Assembly (NCBI GenBank): GCA_949288625.1
Contig: CASEKZ010000067.1
Location: 1 to 15,245, forward strand
Source: an uncultured bacterium
GTDB taxonomy: Bacteria; Bacillota_I; Bacilli_A; RF39; UBA660
Reading direction: 5' to 3'
Length of the DNA stretch: 15,245 nucleotides
Shown here: positions 1-7,952 of the stretch, one piece after another
Layout of the letters: every line of letters starts with the position of its first letter
Position numbering within the stretch: the first letter of the stretch is position 1
Made by a program: the position numbers and the translations under genes
The notes under the pieces: model-generated
Database searches by the model: none
What the model saw: the letters and a program-made list of their open reading frames with translations, nothing else
Told to the model about the DNA's origin: nothing

Positions 1-1
1 C

Positions 2-340
2 TATAGTCCGGAGGAAATAAAAGAAGTTTTAACTTTTTTTAAGTACGAGGATGCACCTAGTGTTGCTCATTTGTTTAACCTAGGACCTTTAAAACGAATA
101 CTAATGGTTGAAGCATATAATAAGTTTGTTAATTTAAATCCGAAAATAAATAATGAAATTTTTCGCTTGTGTTATGATGTTGCGTTATCATATGACGAAG
201 CAGTATTAAAAAAAGTAATTGAAAAAGCAATAACTGATAAACCTGATTACGAATTTTTAAATACCATTAAAAACGCGATACAAAATAACGTAAACCTTCA
301 CGATTTGGATTATTTTAAAGAATTTAAAAGAACTATTTAG
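2..340 (+). CDS. Unrecognised protein, 3' end only
   Basis: An open frame runs from the left edge to a TAG at 338-340, giving the last 112 residues of a protein whose start lies outside the window. An internal TTG at 71 has no ribosome site before it, and the frame is open upstream of it, so I treat the gene as 5'-truncated. The product is soluble, charged and probably all-helical, with no signal peptide or membrane segment and one cysteine. The stretch ending in DYEFLNTIKNAI faintly recalls the helical C-terminus of DnaD/DnaB-type primosome proteins, but I see no diagnostic motif and do not assign a function. The next gene follows after 43 bases on the same strand. Confidence 0.6.
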   Translation, partial: YSPEEIKEVLTFFKYEDAPSVAHLFNLGPLKRILMVEAYNKFVNLNPKINNEIFRLCYDVALSYDEAVLKKVIEKAITDKPDYEFLNTIKNAIQNNVNLHDLDYFKEFKRTI

Positions 341-383
341 AATAAAAAACAATTTATTAATACATACTAATTTTGGTGATAAT

Positions 384-890
384 ATGTATTATTTAAATTG
401 TTTTTTTGTATACTCTATATTAGGTTATTTATTAGAAACCATTATTGCGTTAATTACGCATACTAATTTTAAAAGCGGTATATTAAATGGCTTTTGGACG
501 CCGGTTTATGGAATAGGTGCAATAACTATTTTATTTGTGGCAGAATATTTGTTTAAAAATCTTCATATGCCAAGACTTTTAGAAACCATAGTAATGTTTT
601 TTTCGGTAGCAATAATACTATCTTTTTTAGAGGCGTTAGGTGGTGTTTTGATTGAAAAAATGTTTGGTATTACGTTTTGGAATTATGATAGTCATAAGTA
701 TCATATAGGCAAATTTATATCACTTGAGATGACTATTACTTGGGGAATTGTAAGCATCATTTTTATTTACCTAATTCACCCATTACTTAGTGGATTAATA
801 AAAAAGATACCATCTTGGATCACCATCATACTTGTTATGTTATTTATAATTGATTGTACTAAGACGTTCATTGATAAAAGAAAAATATAA
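384..890 (+). CDS. CmpB-family (ABC transporter type IV-like) membrane protein
   Basis: This 168-residue integral membrane protein has about five hydrophobic segments. The family marks of the putative ABC-transporter type IV group (CmpB, PF06541) are visible: GYLLETI near residue 14, an NGFWTPVYGIGA stretch near 35-46, a FWNYD segment after the middle helix, and a later WGIVS followed by an IHP motif. Family members are widespread in Bacillota and their transport role is not firmly shown, so substrate and function are unknown. The start is the ATG at 384, preceded by GGTGAT at 375-380. The gene converges on clpP, whose stop codon is 23 bases away. Confidence 0.8.
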   Translation: MYYLNCFFVYSILGYLLETIIALITHTNFKSGILNGFWTPVYGIGAITILFVAEYLFKNLHMPRLLETIVMFFSVAIILSFLEALGGVLIEKMFGITFWNYDSHKYHIGKFISLEMTITWGIVSIIFIYLIHPLLSGLIKKIPSWITIILVMLFIIDCTKTFIDKRKI

Positions 891-896
891 ACAACA

Positions 897-925
897 AAAA
901 TATTATTAAAAGCTTATAGTATTTT
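897..925. terminator. Possible bidirectional terminator between CmpB-like gene and clpP
   Basis: A 10-bp stem pairs 897-906 (AAAATATTAT) with 916-925 (ATAGTATTTT, one G-U) around a 9-base loop. On the minus strand it is followed by a run of T, suiting termination of clpP. The stem is entirely A/T except for one G, so it is weak. It overlaps the clpP stop codon. Confidence 0.4.
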
Positions 926-1483
926 ATCAACTATTCCGTATTTTAAAGCCTCTTCAGCTGATAGATAATGATCTCTTTCGGTATCTTGTTCAATTATTTT
1001 AATGTCTTGACCAGTTTTTTCAGATAATATCTTATTTAATTTATTTCTTAAGTATAAAATTCTATCTGCAACTATCTTGATTTCTGTTGCTTGACCATTT
1101 ACTCCGCCGATTGGCTGATGAATCATTACCTCACTATTTGGAAGGATAAATCGCTTCTTTTTTTTACCACTTGCTAATAGTACTGATGCCATTGAAGCAG
1201 CCATTCCAACGCATATCGTAGAAACATCGCTTTTAATAAAATTCATCGTGTCATATATTGCCATACCCGCAGAAATACTTCCACCAGGTGAATTTATATA
1301 CAAACTAATGTCATCGTGTGATTTTGAATCCAAAAATAATAATTGACCAATAATGGCGTTTGAAACATCATCATTTATTTCACCACTAATAAATATTATT
1401 CTATCTTTCAATAATCTTGAATAAATATCATATGCTCTTTCTCCTGTTTTGGTTTTTTCAATAATACTTGGAATTAAATTCAT
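914..1483 (-). CDS. clpP: ATP-dependent Clp protease proteolytic subunit
   Basis: ClpP is the serine peptidase that assembles as two heptameric rings and degrades proteins fed by ClpX, ClpC or ClpE in the cytoplasm. The 189-residue length is typical. The catalytic triad is intact and in the canonical numbering: Ser97 in GMAASM, His122 in MIHQP and Asp171 in DTERD. The N-terminus (LIPSIIEKT, then GERAYDIYSRLLKDRI) and the oxyanion region (SPGGSISAGMAI) are standard. The start is the ATG at 1481-1483, with GGGTGAT upstream on the minus strand. It is divergent from the kinase gene at 1601, with a shared 117-base spacer. I found no CtsR tandem heptad there, so control by CtsR cannot be claimed. 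Confidence 0.97.
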   Translation of the reverse strand: MNLIPSIIEKTKTGERAYDIYSRLLKDRIIFISGEINDDVSNAIIGQLLFLDSKSHDDISLYINSPGGSISAGMAIYDTMNFIKSDVSTICVGMAASMASVLLASGKKKKRFILPNSEVMIHQPIGGVNGQATEIKIVADRILYLRNKLNKILSEKTGQDIKIIEQDTERDHYLSAEEALKYGIVDKIL

Positions 1484-1507
1484 TTTATCACCCTAATAAT
1501 ATTATGT

Positions 1508-1513
1508 ATTATA
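1508..1513 (-). promoter_or_regulatory. Candidate -10 hexamer for clpP
   Basis: Read on the minus strand this is a perfect TATAAT, 25 bases upstream of the clpP ATG. No convincing -35 lies 16-18 bases further upstream, so the call rests on the -10 alone. Confidence 0.4.
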
Positions 1514-1537
1514 AGACGTTAAATATTACGTAAAATA

Positions 1538-1568
1538 TTGTGACTTTTTTCATCATTTTTGATAAAAT
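1538..1568 (+). promoter_or_regulatory. Promoter for the kinase-like gene
   Basis: An extended -10, TG-A-TAAAAT, sits at 1560-1568. A poor -35 (TTGTGA at 1538-1543) lies 19 bases upstream. The leader to the ATG at 1601 is about 25 bases. The TGN extension matches the other promoters in the window. Confidence 0.45.
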
Positions 1569-1600
1569 GGTATATAGTAAAGAATAGATAGGGTGATTTT

Positions 1601-3259
1601 ATGGCAACTATAAAAATCAAGTATAAAAACAAGGAATTTGAACGCGAAAAAGGAACGTTGATTACTGATATATTAGATGAAGTTAAGCAAGATTATAAAT
1701 ATGATATTCTTGTTGCAAGCGTTAATAACAAGTTAACTGGATTGGATGGAAAACTTAACAAAGATTGCACAATTGATTTTTTTGATGTTACTAATCCAAC
1801 AGGAAACGTTGTTTATGAAAGGGGTATTTTATTCTTGTTTAGTACGGCGGTAAAAGACGTACTTAACTGTGATGTTAGGATGCTTCATACCATTGATGAG
1901 GGTATATGTGCTGAAATTCTTACTAATAATTTAATATCTGAAGTAACCGTAGAAAAGATAAAAATAAGGATGCGTGAATTATGCGATAGTGCTATTGCAA
2001 TAACTAAAATAATGGTTTCTAGAATAGAAGCTATTGACTACTATGAAAAAATAAATCAAATGGATAAAGCTAATTCTCTTAGGTATATCAGTAATTCTAG
2101 TATAAGTCTTTATAAATTAGATGACACGTTGGACTTCTTTTATGGTGTTTTGCCTAATAATACAAAGTTATTAAGTAAGTATAACGTAAAGTATCTTAAG
2201 GACAATAAGGTCATACTAATGATACCTAATGCTAATAACATATCTAATTTTGAAAACATAAAATTTGTTAAGAATGAAAAACTTCTTTCTGCAATCGATA
2301 AAAATGATGCTTATTTAAATAGTTTACAAATAAATACATCAGTTGAGCTTAACCGAATGATATCAACTGGTAATTATGGCGATTTAATAATGATAAGTGA
2401 GTCTCTTTTAAGTAATGAGTTGTTTGAGATTGCAAATAAAATAAGTAAGGATAAGGAATTAAAAGTTGTTTTGATAACAGGACCATCATCGTCTGGTAAA
2501 ACTACCACATGTAAAAAGTTAGCACTTTTCTTAAGGAGTAAAGGGCTTAAACCAATACCAATTTCGGTTGATGATTTTTACACCAACATTAAAGATCGCG
2601 TTTTAGATGAAAATGGTGAACCTGAAAAAGAAAAAATAGAAGCAATAGATACAAGTCAGTTTAATAAAAAAATATCCGAGTTATTAAATGGAAAAGAAGT
2701 TTATTTACCAAAGTATAATTTTATAACTGGTAAGCAAGAACTTAGTGATAAAACCACTAAGATGAGTGAAAACAGCGTTTTATTAATTGAGGGAATCCAT
2801 GCGTTTAACGAACAATTAACCGAAATTATACCTGATAAAAACAAGTTTAAGTTATATATATGTCCTTTAACACCTTTAAACATTGATAATCATAATATTT
2901 TTAAATCAACTGATAACAGACTTTTAAGAAGAATGATACGAGATAACAGATCAAGGGGTGCATCTGCATCAGTAACTTTAAGAAATTGGAAAAACGTAAG
3001 AAAAGCTGAGGAAGAAATAATTATGCCATACATTAAGGAAGCTGATTTTATTCTTAACACTTCATTAGTATATGAATTAGGAGTTTTAAAAACGTATGCT
3101 GAGCCACTTTTATTTTCAGTATCAGAAGATGATCCTTGCTATGATGAGGCTATTAGATTAATAAATTTATTTAGGGTAATATTAGGAATGCCAAGTGATA
3201 ATGTTCCAAATGATTCTATTTTAAGGGAATTTATTGGTGGAAGTTGTTTTAAAGAATGA
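1601..3259 (+). CDS. Uridine kinase-like P-loop protein with N-terminal TGS domain
   Basis: A 552-residue cytoplasmic protein in three parts. Residues 1-65 form a TGS-like domain. Residues about 70-180 resemble the second additional domain of threonyl-tRNA synthetase (VYERGILFLF and a later HTIDEG) but lack its HxxxH zinc/editing signature. Residues about 285-510 form a uridine kinase/phosphoribulokinase-type domain with Walker A GPSSSGKT at 294-301, a DDFY substrate motif at 324-327 and LLIEGIHA at 394-401. This arrangement is known in Bacillota and Thermotogae, where it is annotated as a nucleoside kinase. Phosphorylation of a pyrimidine nucleoside is likely from the family, but the substrate is inferred. 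The start ATG is preceded by GGGTGAT. Only 36 bases separate it from gap. Confidence 0.88.
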   Translation: MATIKIKYKNKEFEREKGTLITDILDEVKQDYKYDILVASVNNKLTGLDGKLNKDCTIDFFDVTNPTGNVVYERGILFLFSTAVKDVLNCDVRMLHTIDEGICAEILTNNLISEVTVEKIKIRMRELCDSAIAITKIMVSRIEAIDYYEKINQMDKANSLRYISNSSISLYKLDDTLDFFYGVLPNNTKLLSKYNVKYLKDNKVILMIPNANNISNFENIKFVKNEKLLSAIDKNDAYLNSLQINTSVELNRMISTGNYGDLIMISESLLSNELFEIANKISKDKELKVVLITGPSSSGKTTTCKKLALFLRSKGLKPIPISVDDFYTNIKDRVLDENGEPEKEKIEAIDTSQFNKKISELLNGKEVYLPKYNFITGKQELSDKTTKMSENSVLLIEGIHAFNEQLTEIIPDKNKFKLYICPLTPLNIDNHNIFKSTDNRLLRRMIRDNRSRGASASVTLRNWKNVRKAEEEIIMPYIKEADFILNTSLVYELGVLKTYAEPLLFSVSEDDPCYDEAIRLINLFRVILGMPSDNVPNDSILREFIGGSCFKE

Positions 3260-3272
3260 TAAATGATACAAT
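3244..3272 (+). promoter_or_regulatory. Promoter for gap
   Basis: TTGTTT at 3244-3249 and an extended -10, TG-A-TACAAT, at 3264-3272 are spaced by 17 bases. The -35 lies inside the last codons of the upstream kinase gene. No terminator separates the two genes, so read-through plus this internal promoter is likely. Confidence 0.5.
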
Positions 3273-3295
3273 ATAACTAATAGGATGGTGATTAT

Positions 3296-4303
3296 GTGGC
3301 AATAAAAGTTGCAATAAATGGTTTTGGTAGGATTGGAAGATTAGTATTTAGGCTAATGCAAGAAGATGATGCGTTTGATGTTGTCGCGATAAACGATTTA
3401 ACTGATGCAGCACAACTTGCTTACTTACTTAAGTATGATACTTCACATAGAAGGTATAAAGCAGAAGAAATAACAAGTGATGAAGAAAACATTATCATAG
3501 GTAATAAAAAAGTAAGAATTTACTCAGAACAAGACCCATCAAAATTACCATGGGAAAAGCTTGGCATAGATGTGGTTTTTGAGTGTACTGGTTTTTTTAC
3601 TAGTAAAGAGAAAGCAGAGGCACATGTTAAGGCGGGCGCAAAAAAGGTAATTATTTCAGCACCAGCTAAAGGAGATTTAAAAACGATTGTGTATAACGTT
3701 AATCATGAAACTTTAACTGGCGATGAAAAAGTAATTAGTGCTGCAAGTTGTACAACTAATTGTTTGGCACCGGTAATGAAGCTTTTATGTGATAATTATG
3801 GAGTAGAAAAAGGCTTCATGACTACCGTTCACGCGTATACTAACGATCAAGCAACTTTGGATGTTGCTCATAAAAAAGGTTATATGGCAAGAAGGGGACG
3901 TGCTGCTGCGGCTAACATAGTTCCATCTTCAACGGGTGCTGCGAGCGCAATAGGACTTGTAATCCCAGAATTAAAAGGAAAACTTGATGGAACTGCAATG
4001 CGAGTTCCGGTTACTACTGGTTCGGTTATTGATTTAACACTTGAATTAAAAAGATGTGTTACTAAGGAAGAAATAAACAACTTATTTAAAAACAATCAAT
4101 CAGAAACAATTATGTACACCGAGGACCCAATCGTTTCAAGCGATGTTATTGGTATGCATTCTGGTGCTTTGGTAGATGGACTTTTAACTAATATAATAGA
4201 AGTAGATGGCAAGCAACTAGTTAAAGTAGTAGCTTGGTACGATAACGAAATGAGTTATTCGGCACAAATGGTTAGAACTGCTAAGTATTTTGCAAAAAAA
4301 TAA
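3296..4303 (+). CDS. gap: Glyceraldehyde-3-phosphate dehydrogenase, GTG start
   Basis: This enzyme oxidises and phosphorylates glyceraldehyde 3-phosphate to 1,3-bisphosphoglycerate with NAD in glycolysis. The 335-residue length is normal. The Rossmann motif NGFGRIGR is at residues 8-15, the active site SCTTNC puts the nucleophile at Cys152, and His179 lies in TVHAYTND. Asp34 after the second strand favours NAD over NADP. The segment after TNDQ reads LDVAHKK where many NAD enzymes have LDLPHKD. The N-terminus fits a GTG start at 3296, with GGTG at 3287-3290. An out-of-frame ATG begins two bases earlier, at 3294, and stops after three codons. A terminator follows directly. Confidence 0.97.
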   Translation: MAIKVAINGFGRIGRLVFRLMQEDDAFDVVAINDLTDAAQLAYLLKYDTSHRRYKAEEITSDEENIIIGNKKVRIYSEQDPSKLPWEKLGIDVVFECTGFFTSKEKAEAHVKAGAKKVIISAPAKGDLKTIVYNVNHETLTGDEKVISAASCTTNCLAPVMKLLCDNYGVEKGFMTTVHAYTNDQATLDVAHKKGYMARRGRAAAANIVPSSTGAASAIGLVIPELKGKLDGTAMRVPVTTGSVIDLTLELKRCVTKEEINNLFKNNQSETIMYTEDPIVSSDVIGMHSGALVDGLLTNIIEVDGKQLVKVVAWYDNEMSYSAQMVRTAKYFAKK

Positions 4304-4334
4304 AAATACTAACACAAAAGTTAGTGTTTTTTTT
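4302..4334 (+). terminator. Rho-independent terminator after gap
   Basis: ACTAAC at 4308-4313 pairs with GTTAGT at 4320-4325 around a six-base loop. The stem extends through flanking A and T tracts and a T run follows at 4327-4334. It isolates gap from the surface-protein gene. Confidence 0.85.
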
Positions 4335-4345
4335 AAATTAAATTA

Positions 4346-4354
4346 TGTTATAAT
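4346..4354 (+). promoter_or_regulatory. Extended -10 promoter for the Ig-like protein gene
   Basis: TG-T-TATAAT is a perfect extended -10. There is no recognisable -35; the expected position falls in the T tract of the gap terminator. The start codon is 39 bases downstream. Confidence 0.55.
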
Positions 4355-4392
4355 GATAACGTAAAAGTAAAGATAAAAGGTGGTGATGCACT

Positions 4393-5685
4393 TTGAATAA
4401 CATGAATTTTTCTACTGATGTTGAATATGAAACTAAAGAAAAAAAGAAGTTTCAGATAACCCGTGGTATGGTTATTTTAGCAGCAGTGGTAGCAGTTGTT
4501 TTAGTTGTTGTTATCATAATTATTATAAATAACGTAAGAGCTAATAAAAAAGAAAAATATACTACGTCTGATTTTAAGAAATTAGAAACGAGGATGATTG
4601 AGGAAGCACCTATTTATATATCACAAAGGCAAATCGTTTTAACTGATGAAGAGATAAGAATTGATTTACAAGATTTATTGTTAAAAAACGGAGGATCGAT
4701 TGATGCTAATAAAGTTAAAGCTGCTAAGGTCTGTGATGGTTATGTCATTGCCGTAAAACGCGAAACACAAAGTTATTCAGCGTACATAAAATGTGGTAAC
4801 ATGTATACAACAACTGGTTATGTTAGCAATGATAAAGAAGGAGAAGATAAAACATCACCTGCTGTACAAGAAGATAAAACAAACCCAACCATATCTTTAA
4901 TTGGTGATTCGGAATTAGTTGTAAAAGTTGGTAGTAAGTTTGAAGACCCTGGTGTTACAGCTACTGATAACGTTGATGGAGATATTACTTCTAAGGTAAA
5001 GAAAACTGGTGAAGTAGATACATCAAAAGCGGGAACTTACATTATTACTTATTCTGTTTCTGATAAAGCTGGAAATACTTCTGAGGTTAAAAGAACAATT
5101 AAGGTTATTCCGGTTGCAATAACCACAACCAAAAATTCTAATACGCCAAAAACAACAACGAAGAAGAATACAACAACAAGAACATCAAGAAGGCCGACTA
5201 CGCCGCCAACTATTACTTTATATGGAAACAAAACAATAACGATAAACGTAGGTGATAGTTATAATGATCCTGGGTATTCCGCTAAGGACTCTTTAGGAAG
5301 CAATATAACAGCTCGTGTTAGTGTGTCTGGAAACGTTAATACAAGTGTTCCTGGAACTTATTACATAACTTACTCGGTAACCGATAATTATGGTAATAGA
5401 GCAACTGTTAATAGGGTTGTTGTGGTTAAGTCTAATAACGTTTCTTTAAGTGGTATAAGTGTATCACCAAACACCCTTGAAATGTCGGTTGGACAAACTA
5501 AAACGTTAACCGTTTACTTTACTCCAGCAAACGCTACAAATAAAACGGTTTCATGGAGTAGTGATAATCCTTCTGTAGCAACCGTAAGTGGTGGTGTTGT
5601 TTATGCTAGAGCAAAAGGAACTGCTGCAATAACGGTAAGAGCATATAATGGTAAGTTTGCCGTATCAAGAGTTACCGTAAGATAG
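4393..5685 (+). CDS. Membrane-anchored surface protein with DUF5011 and BIg2 Ig-like domains
   Basis: A 430-residue protein with about 22 cytoplasmic residues, one membrane helix at 25-47 and the remainder outside the cell. Residues about 60-145 form a region with two cysteines, Cys114 and Cys134, that could form a disulfide. A DUF5011-type Ig-like domain spans 165-238 (DPGVTATDNVDGDIT, then GTYIITYSV). A Thr/Lys/Arg-rich linker spans 243-271. A second DUF5011 domain spans 272-346, and a group 2 bacterial Ig domain (BIg2) spans 351-430 (SVSPNTLEMSVGQT, then TVSWSSDNPSVATV). There is no C-terminal sorting signal, so anchoring is N-terminal. The likely start is TTG at 4393, with GGTGGTGAT at 4379-4387; an in-frame ATG at 4402 is further from it. 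The ligand is unknown; adhesion or wall binding is inference. Confidence 0.85.
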   Translation: MNNMNFSTDVEYETKEKKKFQITRGMVILAAVVAVVLVVVIIIIINNVRANKKEKYTTSDFKKLETRMIEEAPIYISQRQIVLTDEEIRIDLQDLLLKNGGSIDANKVKAAKVCDGYVIAVKRETQSYSAYIKCGNMYTTTGYVSNDKEGEDKTSPAVQEDKTNPTISLIGDSELVVKVGSKFEDPGVTATDNVDGDITSKVKKTGEVDTSKAGTYIITYSVSDKAGNTSEVKRTIKVIPVAITTTKNSNTPKTTTKKNTTTRTSRRPTTPPTITLYGNKTITINVGDSYNDPGYSAKDSLGSNITARVSVSGNVNTSVPGTYYITYSVTDNYGNRATVNRVVVVKSNNVSLSGISVSPNTLEMSVGQTKTLTVYFTPANATNKTVSWSSDNPSVATVSGGVVYARAKGTAAITVRAYNGKFAVSRVTVR

Positions 5686-5707
5686 GAATTTATTTCCTAT
5701 TTTTTTT
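5682..5707 (+). terminator. Terminator after the Ig-like protein gene
   Basis: ATAGGAA at 5682-5688 pairs perfectly with TTCCTAT at 5694-5700 around a five-base loop, followed by seven T. The left arm contains the TAG stop codon. Confidence 0.85.
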
Positions 5708-5733
5708 GTTAATCTTCCAAAACATGTTATAAT
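5706..5733 (+). promoter_or_regulatory. Promoter of the pgk operon
   Basis: TTGTTA at 5706-5711, a 16-base spacer, and the extended -10 TG-T-TATAAT ending at 5733. It begins in the T tail of the preceding terminator. GGAGG follows at 5740-5744, just before the pgk ATG. Confidence 0.7.
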
Positions 5734-5749
5734 TAATACGGAGGGTAGA

Positions 5750-6934
5750 ATGAAAAAGACAATAAGGGATTTTGACTTAACTAATAAAAAAGTAATAATA
5801 AGGTGCGATTTAAATGTGCCTATGAAAGGCAACTTAATTTTAGATGATAATCGTATAAAACAAAGCCTTAAAACGATAAATTACGCGGTTTCTAAAGGTG
5901 CTAAAGTAATAATTTTATCACACTTAGGAAGAATTAAAAGTGAGGAAGATAAAGCTAAGAATTCATTATATCCGGTTTCTATAAGATTATCTGAACTTCT
6001 TGGCCGAAAGGTTACGTTTGTAAATGAAACACGCGGAGACGTGCTAGAACGTGCGGTGCTACAAATGGCTTTGGGTGATGTGATTCTTGTTCAAAATACT
6101 AGATATGAAGATTATCCGGTAAAAAAGGAAAGTAGTAACGATGTAGAACTTGGAAAATACTGGGCAAAACTTGGAGATATATTTATAAATGATGCGTTTG
6201 GCACTTCTCATCGAGCTCATGCTTCAAATGTAGGCGTTGCAAGTCATCTTCCTTCTGGAATTGGTTTTTTGGTTGAAAAAGAACTTCATGCTTTAGGGCA
6301 ATTATTAGATAAACCGGATAAACCTTATTTGGTTATTATTGGCGGAGCTAAAATGAATGATAAAATAAAAGTTATTGATAAGTTGGTTAAAAAAGCTGAT
6401 TATGTATTACTAGGTGGTGGTATAGCTAATACTTTTTTAACGGCTAAAGGTTATGATTTAAAAGCTTCAATTTATGATAATGAAAGTATTTTAATAGCAA
6501 AAAAATTATTAAGTGAATATGGTAATAAAATTATTTTACCACTTGATGGTTATGGATCAAATTCATATGAAGATGGGATTGATACTATATACTCAGAGCT
6601 AACAAGTGTCCCTAATAACATCATGATTTTAGACGTTGGGCCAAAAACAATAGAATTATTTTCAAAATACATAAATAATGCAAAGACTATTTTTTGGAAT
6701 GGGCCAGTAGGAGTAAGTGAATTTAAAAACTTTGAATATGGAACTAAAGCATTATGTGAGGTATTAAAAAATAGTTGTGCTAAGGTAATTGTAGGTGGTG
6801 GGGACTCGGCGGCAGCCGCAATAAAGTTTGGTTATAAAGATTCGTTTGAACATGTATCAACGGGTGGTGGAGCATCTCTTGAGCTCATAGAGGGTAAGGT
6901 TTTACCTGGTATTGAAGTAATTGAAGAAAAATAG
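5750..6934 (+). CDS. pgk: Phosphoglycerate kinase
   Basis: This cytoplasmic glycolytic enzyme transfers phosphate from 1,3-bisphosphoglycerate to ADP. The 394-residue length is full. Signature segments are present: RCDLNVP at 18-24, SHLGR, NTRYE, NDAFGTSHRAHAS, the hinge-region GGAKMNDKI (usually GAKVSDKI), FWNGPVGVSE, GGGDSAAA and a terminal STGGGASLE. It is the first gene of an operon with the flippase-like, glycosyltransferase and tpiA genes. The ATG at 5750 has GGAGG five bases upstream. Only seven bases separate its stop from the next start, so co-transcription is very likely. Confidence 0.97.
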   Translation: MKKTIRDFDLTNKKVIIRCDLNVPMKGNLILDDNRIKQSLKTINYAVSKGAKVIILSHLGRIKSEEDKAKNSLYPVSIRLSELLGRKVTFVNETRGDVLERAVLQMALGDVILVQNTRYEDYPVKKESSNDVELGKYWAKLGDIFINDAFGTSHRAHASNVGVASHLPSGIGFLVEKELHALGQLLDKPDKPYLVIIGGAKMNDKIKVIDKLVKKADYVLLGGGIANTFLTAKGYDLKASIYDNESILIAKKLLSEYGNKIILPLDGYGSNSYEDGIDTIYSELTSVPNNIMILDVGPKTIELFSKYINNAKTIFWNGPVGVSEFKNFEYGTKALCEVLKNSCAKVIVGGGDSAAAAIKFGYKDSFEHVSTGGGASLELIEGKVLPGIEVIEEK

Positions 6935-6941
6935 GTGTTAT

Positions 6942-7952
6942 ATGAAAAAGAGAAAAATTAATATAATTATATTATTATTAGCCCTTGCGTTAGTCCTTTA
7001 TTTTACTTTAAAAGATAATTTTTCTGGGGTTATATTAGAATTATCAAGGGTTAATATCATCATTTTTATTATATCAATTTTAATATTTGTCATATCATTA
7101 TTATTTAAAACTATAAGCTTGCACGTGTTTATTAAAACGTATAAAAATAATTATTCTTTTAAGAAAACTTTTGAACTAACTTTAATGGGGCAATTTCTTA
7201 ATGGTGTAACTCCGTTTCAGTCCGGTGGTCAGCCTTTTCAGGTTTATTTATTAAGAAAAGATGGTTTTAGAATAAGTGATTCTACTTCTGCCATGGTAAA
7301 AGATTTTATTTCGTTTCAGATTACGCTTATTTTAATGGGATTATTTGCTATATTTGCTAATAGGTATTTTAACATCATACCAGGCAGCAGCTATACAACG
7401 TTTTTAATTAGCATAGGATTTATTATAAACGTAGTGGTTCTTGTTTTTTTGTTTGTAATAATAAGTGCGAAAGCATCATCTTTAAAAATAATAAACAAAA
7501 TATTAGATTTTTTATTACGATTTAAGTTTATAAAAAGGTTTAAAATATCAAAAGAAAAAATAATATTAGGATTAGAACACTTTTATGAAGGTGGCAACGA
7601 ACTTAGAAATGATAAGAAAAATCTTGTTATATCAATTTTTGCAAATGCTGTTAACCTTGTTTTGCTGTACTCTATTCCGTTTCTTATTTTTAAATCATTA
7701 GGCTGTGATAGTATTACCATAACGTCATCGGTTGTTGTTACTTCATTTGTTATGTTAATAGGTAACTTTATTCCAATACCAGGTGCAACGGGTGGAATAG
7801 AATATGGGTTCATTAGCTTTTTTGGTAATTTTTCAATTACTTCGTCCGTTTTGTCTGGTGCGATGTTGTTATGGAGGTTTGTTACGTATTTCTTTGGCAT
7901 GTTAATTGGTTTTATTACGTTAGCTTTAAAAGAGGGAGTTGATAAAAAATGA
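6942..7952 (+). CDS. YbhN/LPG synthase TM-family flippase-like membrane protein
   Basis: A 336-residue polytopic membrane protein of about eight helices, from the family of the flippase-like transmembrane domain of lysylphosphatidylglycerol synthase (PF03706, UPF0104). The conserved segments are visible: NGVTPFQSGGQPFQ in the first third and IPIPGATGGIEYG near the C-terminus. No C-terminal aminoacyltransferase domain is fused, so it is not a full MprF. Relatives are thought to move lipids or lipid-linked products across the membrane. It overlaps the next gene, a diacylglycerol glycosyltransferase, by ATGA at 7949-7952, so glycolipid export is a reasonable inference. ATG 6942 with AGGTG at 6933-6937 is preferred over an in-frame TTG at 6921 inside pgk. 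Confidence 0.88.
   Translation: MKKRKINIIILLLALALVLYFTLKDNFSGVILELSRVNIIIFIISILIFVISLLFKTISLHVFIKTYKNNYSFKKTFELTLMGQFLNGVTPFQSGGQPFQVYLLRKDGFRISDSTSAMVKDFISFQITLILMGLFAIFANRYFNIIPGSSYTTFLISIGFIINVVVLVFLFVIISAKASSLKIINKILDFLLRFKFIKRFKISKEKIILGLEHFYEGGNELRNDKKNLVISIFANAVNLVLLYSIPFLIFKSLGCDSITITSSVVVTSFVMLIGNFIPIPGATGGIEYGFISFFGNFSITSSVLSGAMLLWRFVTYFFGMLIGFITLALKEGVDKK

Noticed and set aside
1484..1600. CtsR operator in the clpP/kinase divergent spacer
   Set aside because: No tandem GGTCAAA heptads are present on either strand.
5100..5210. Repeat array or CRISPR-like pattern in the ACA-rich stretch
   Set aside because: It is the coding sequence of the Thr/Lys-rich linker in the Ig-like protein, with no regular repeat and spacer structure.
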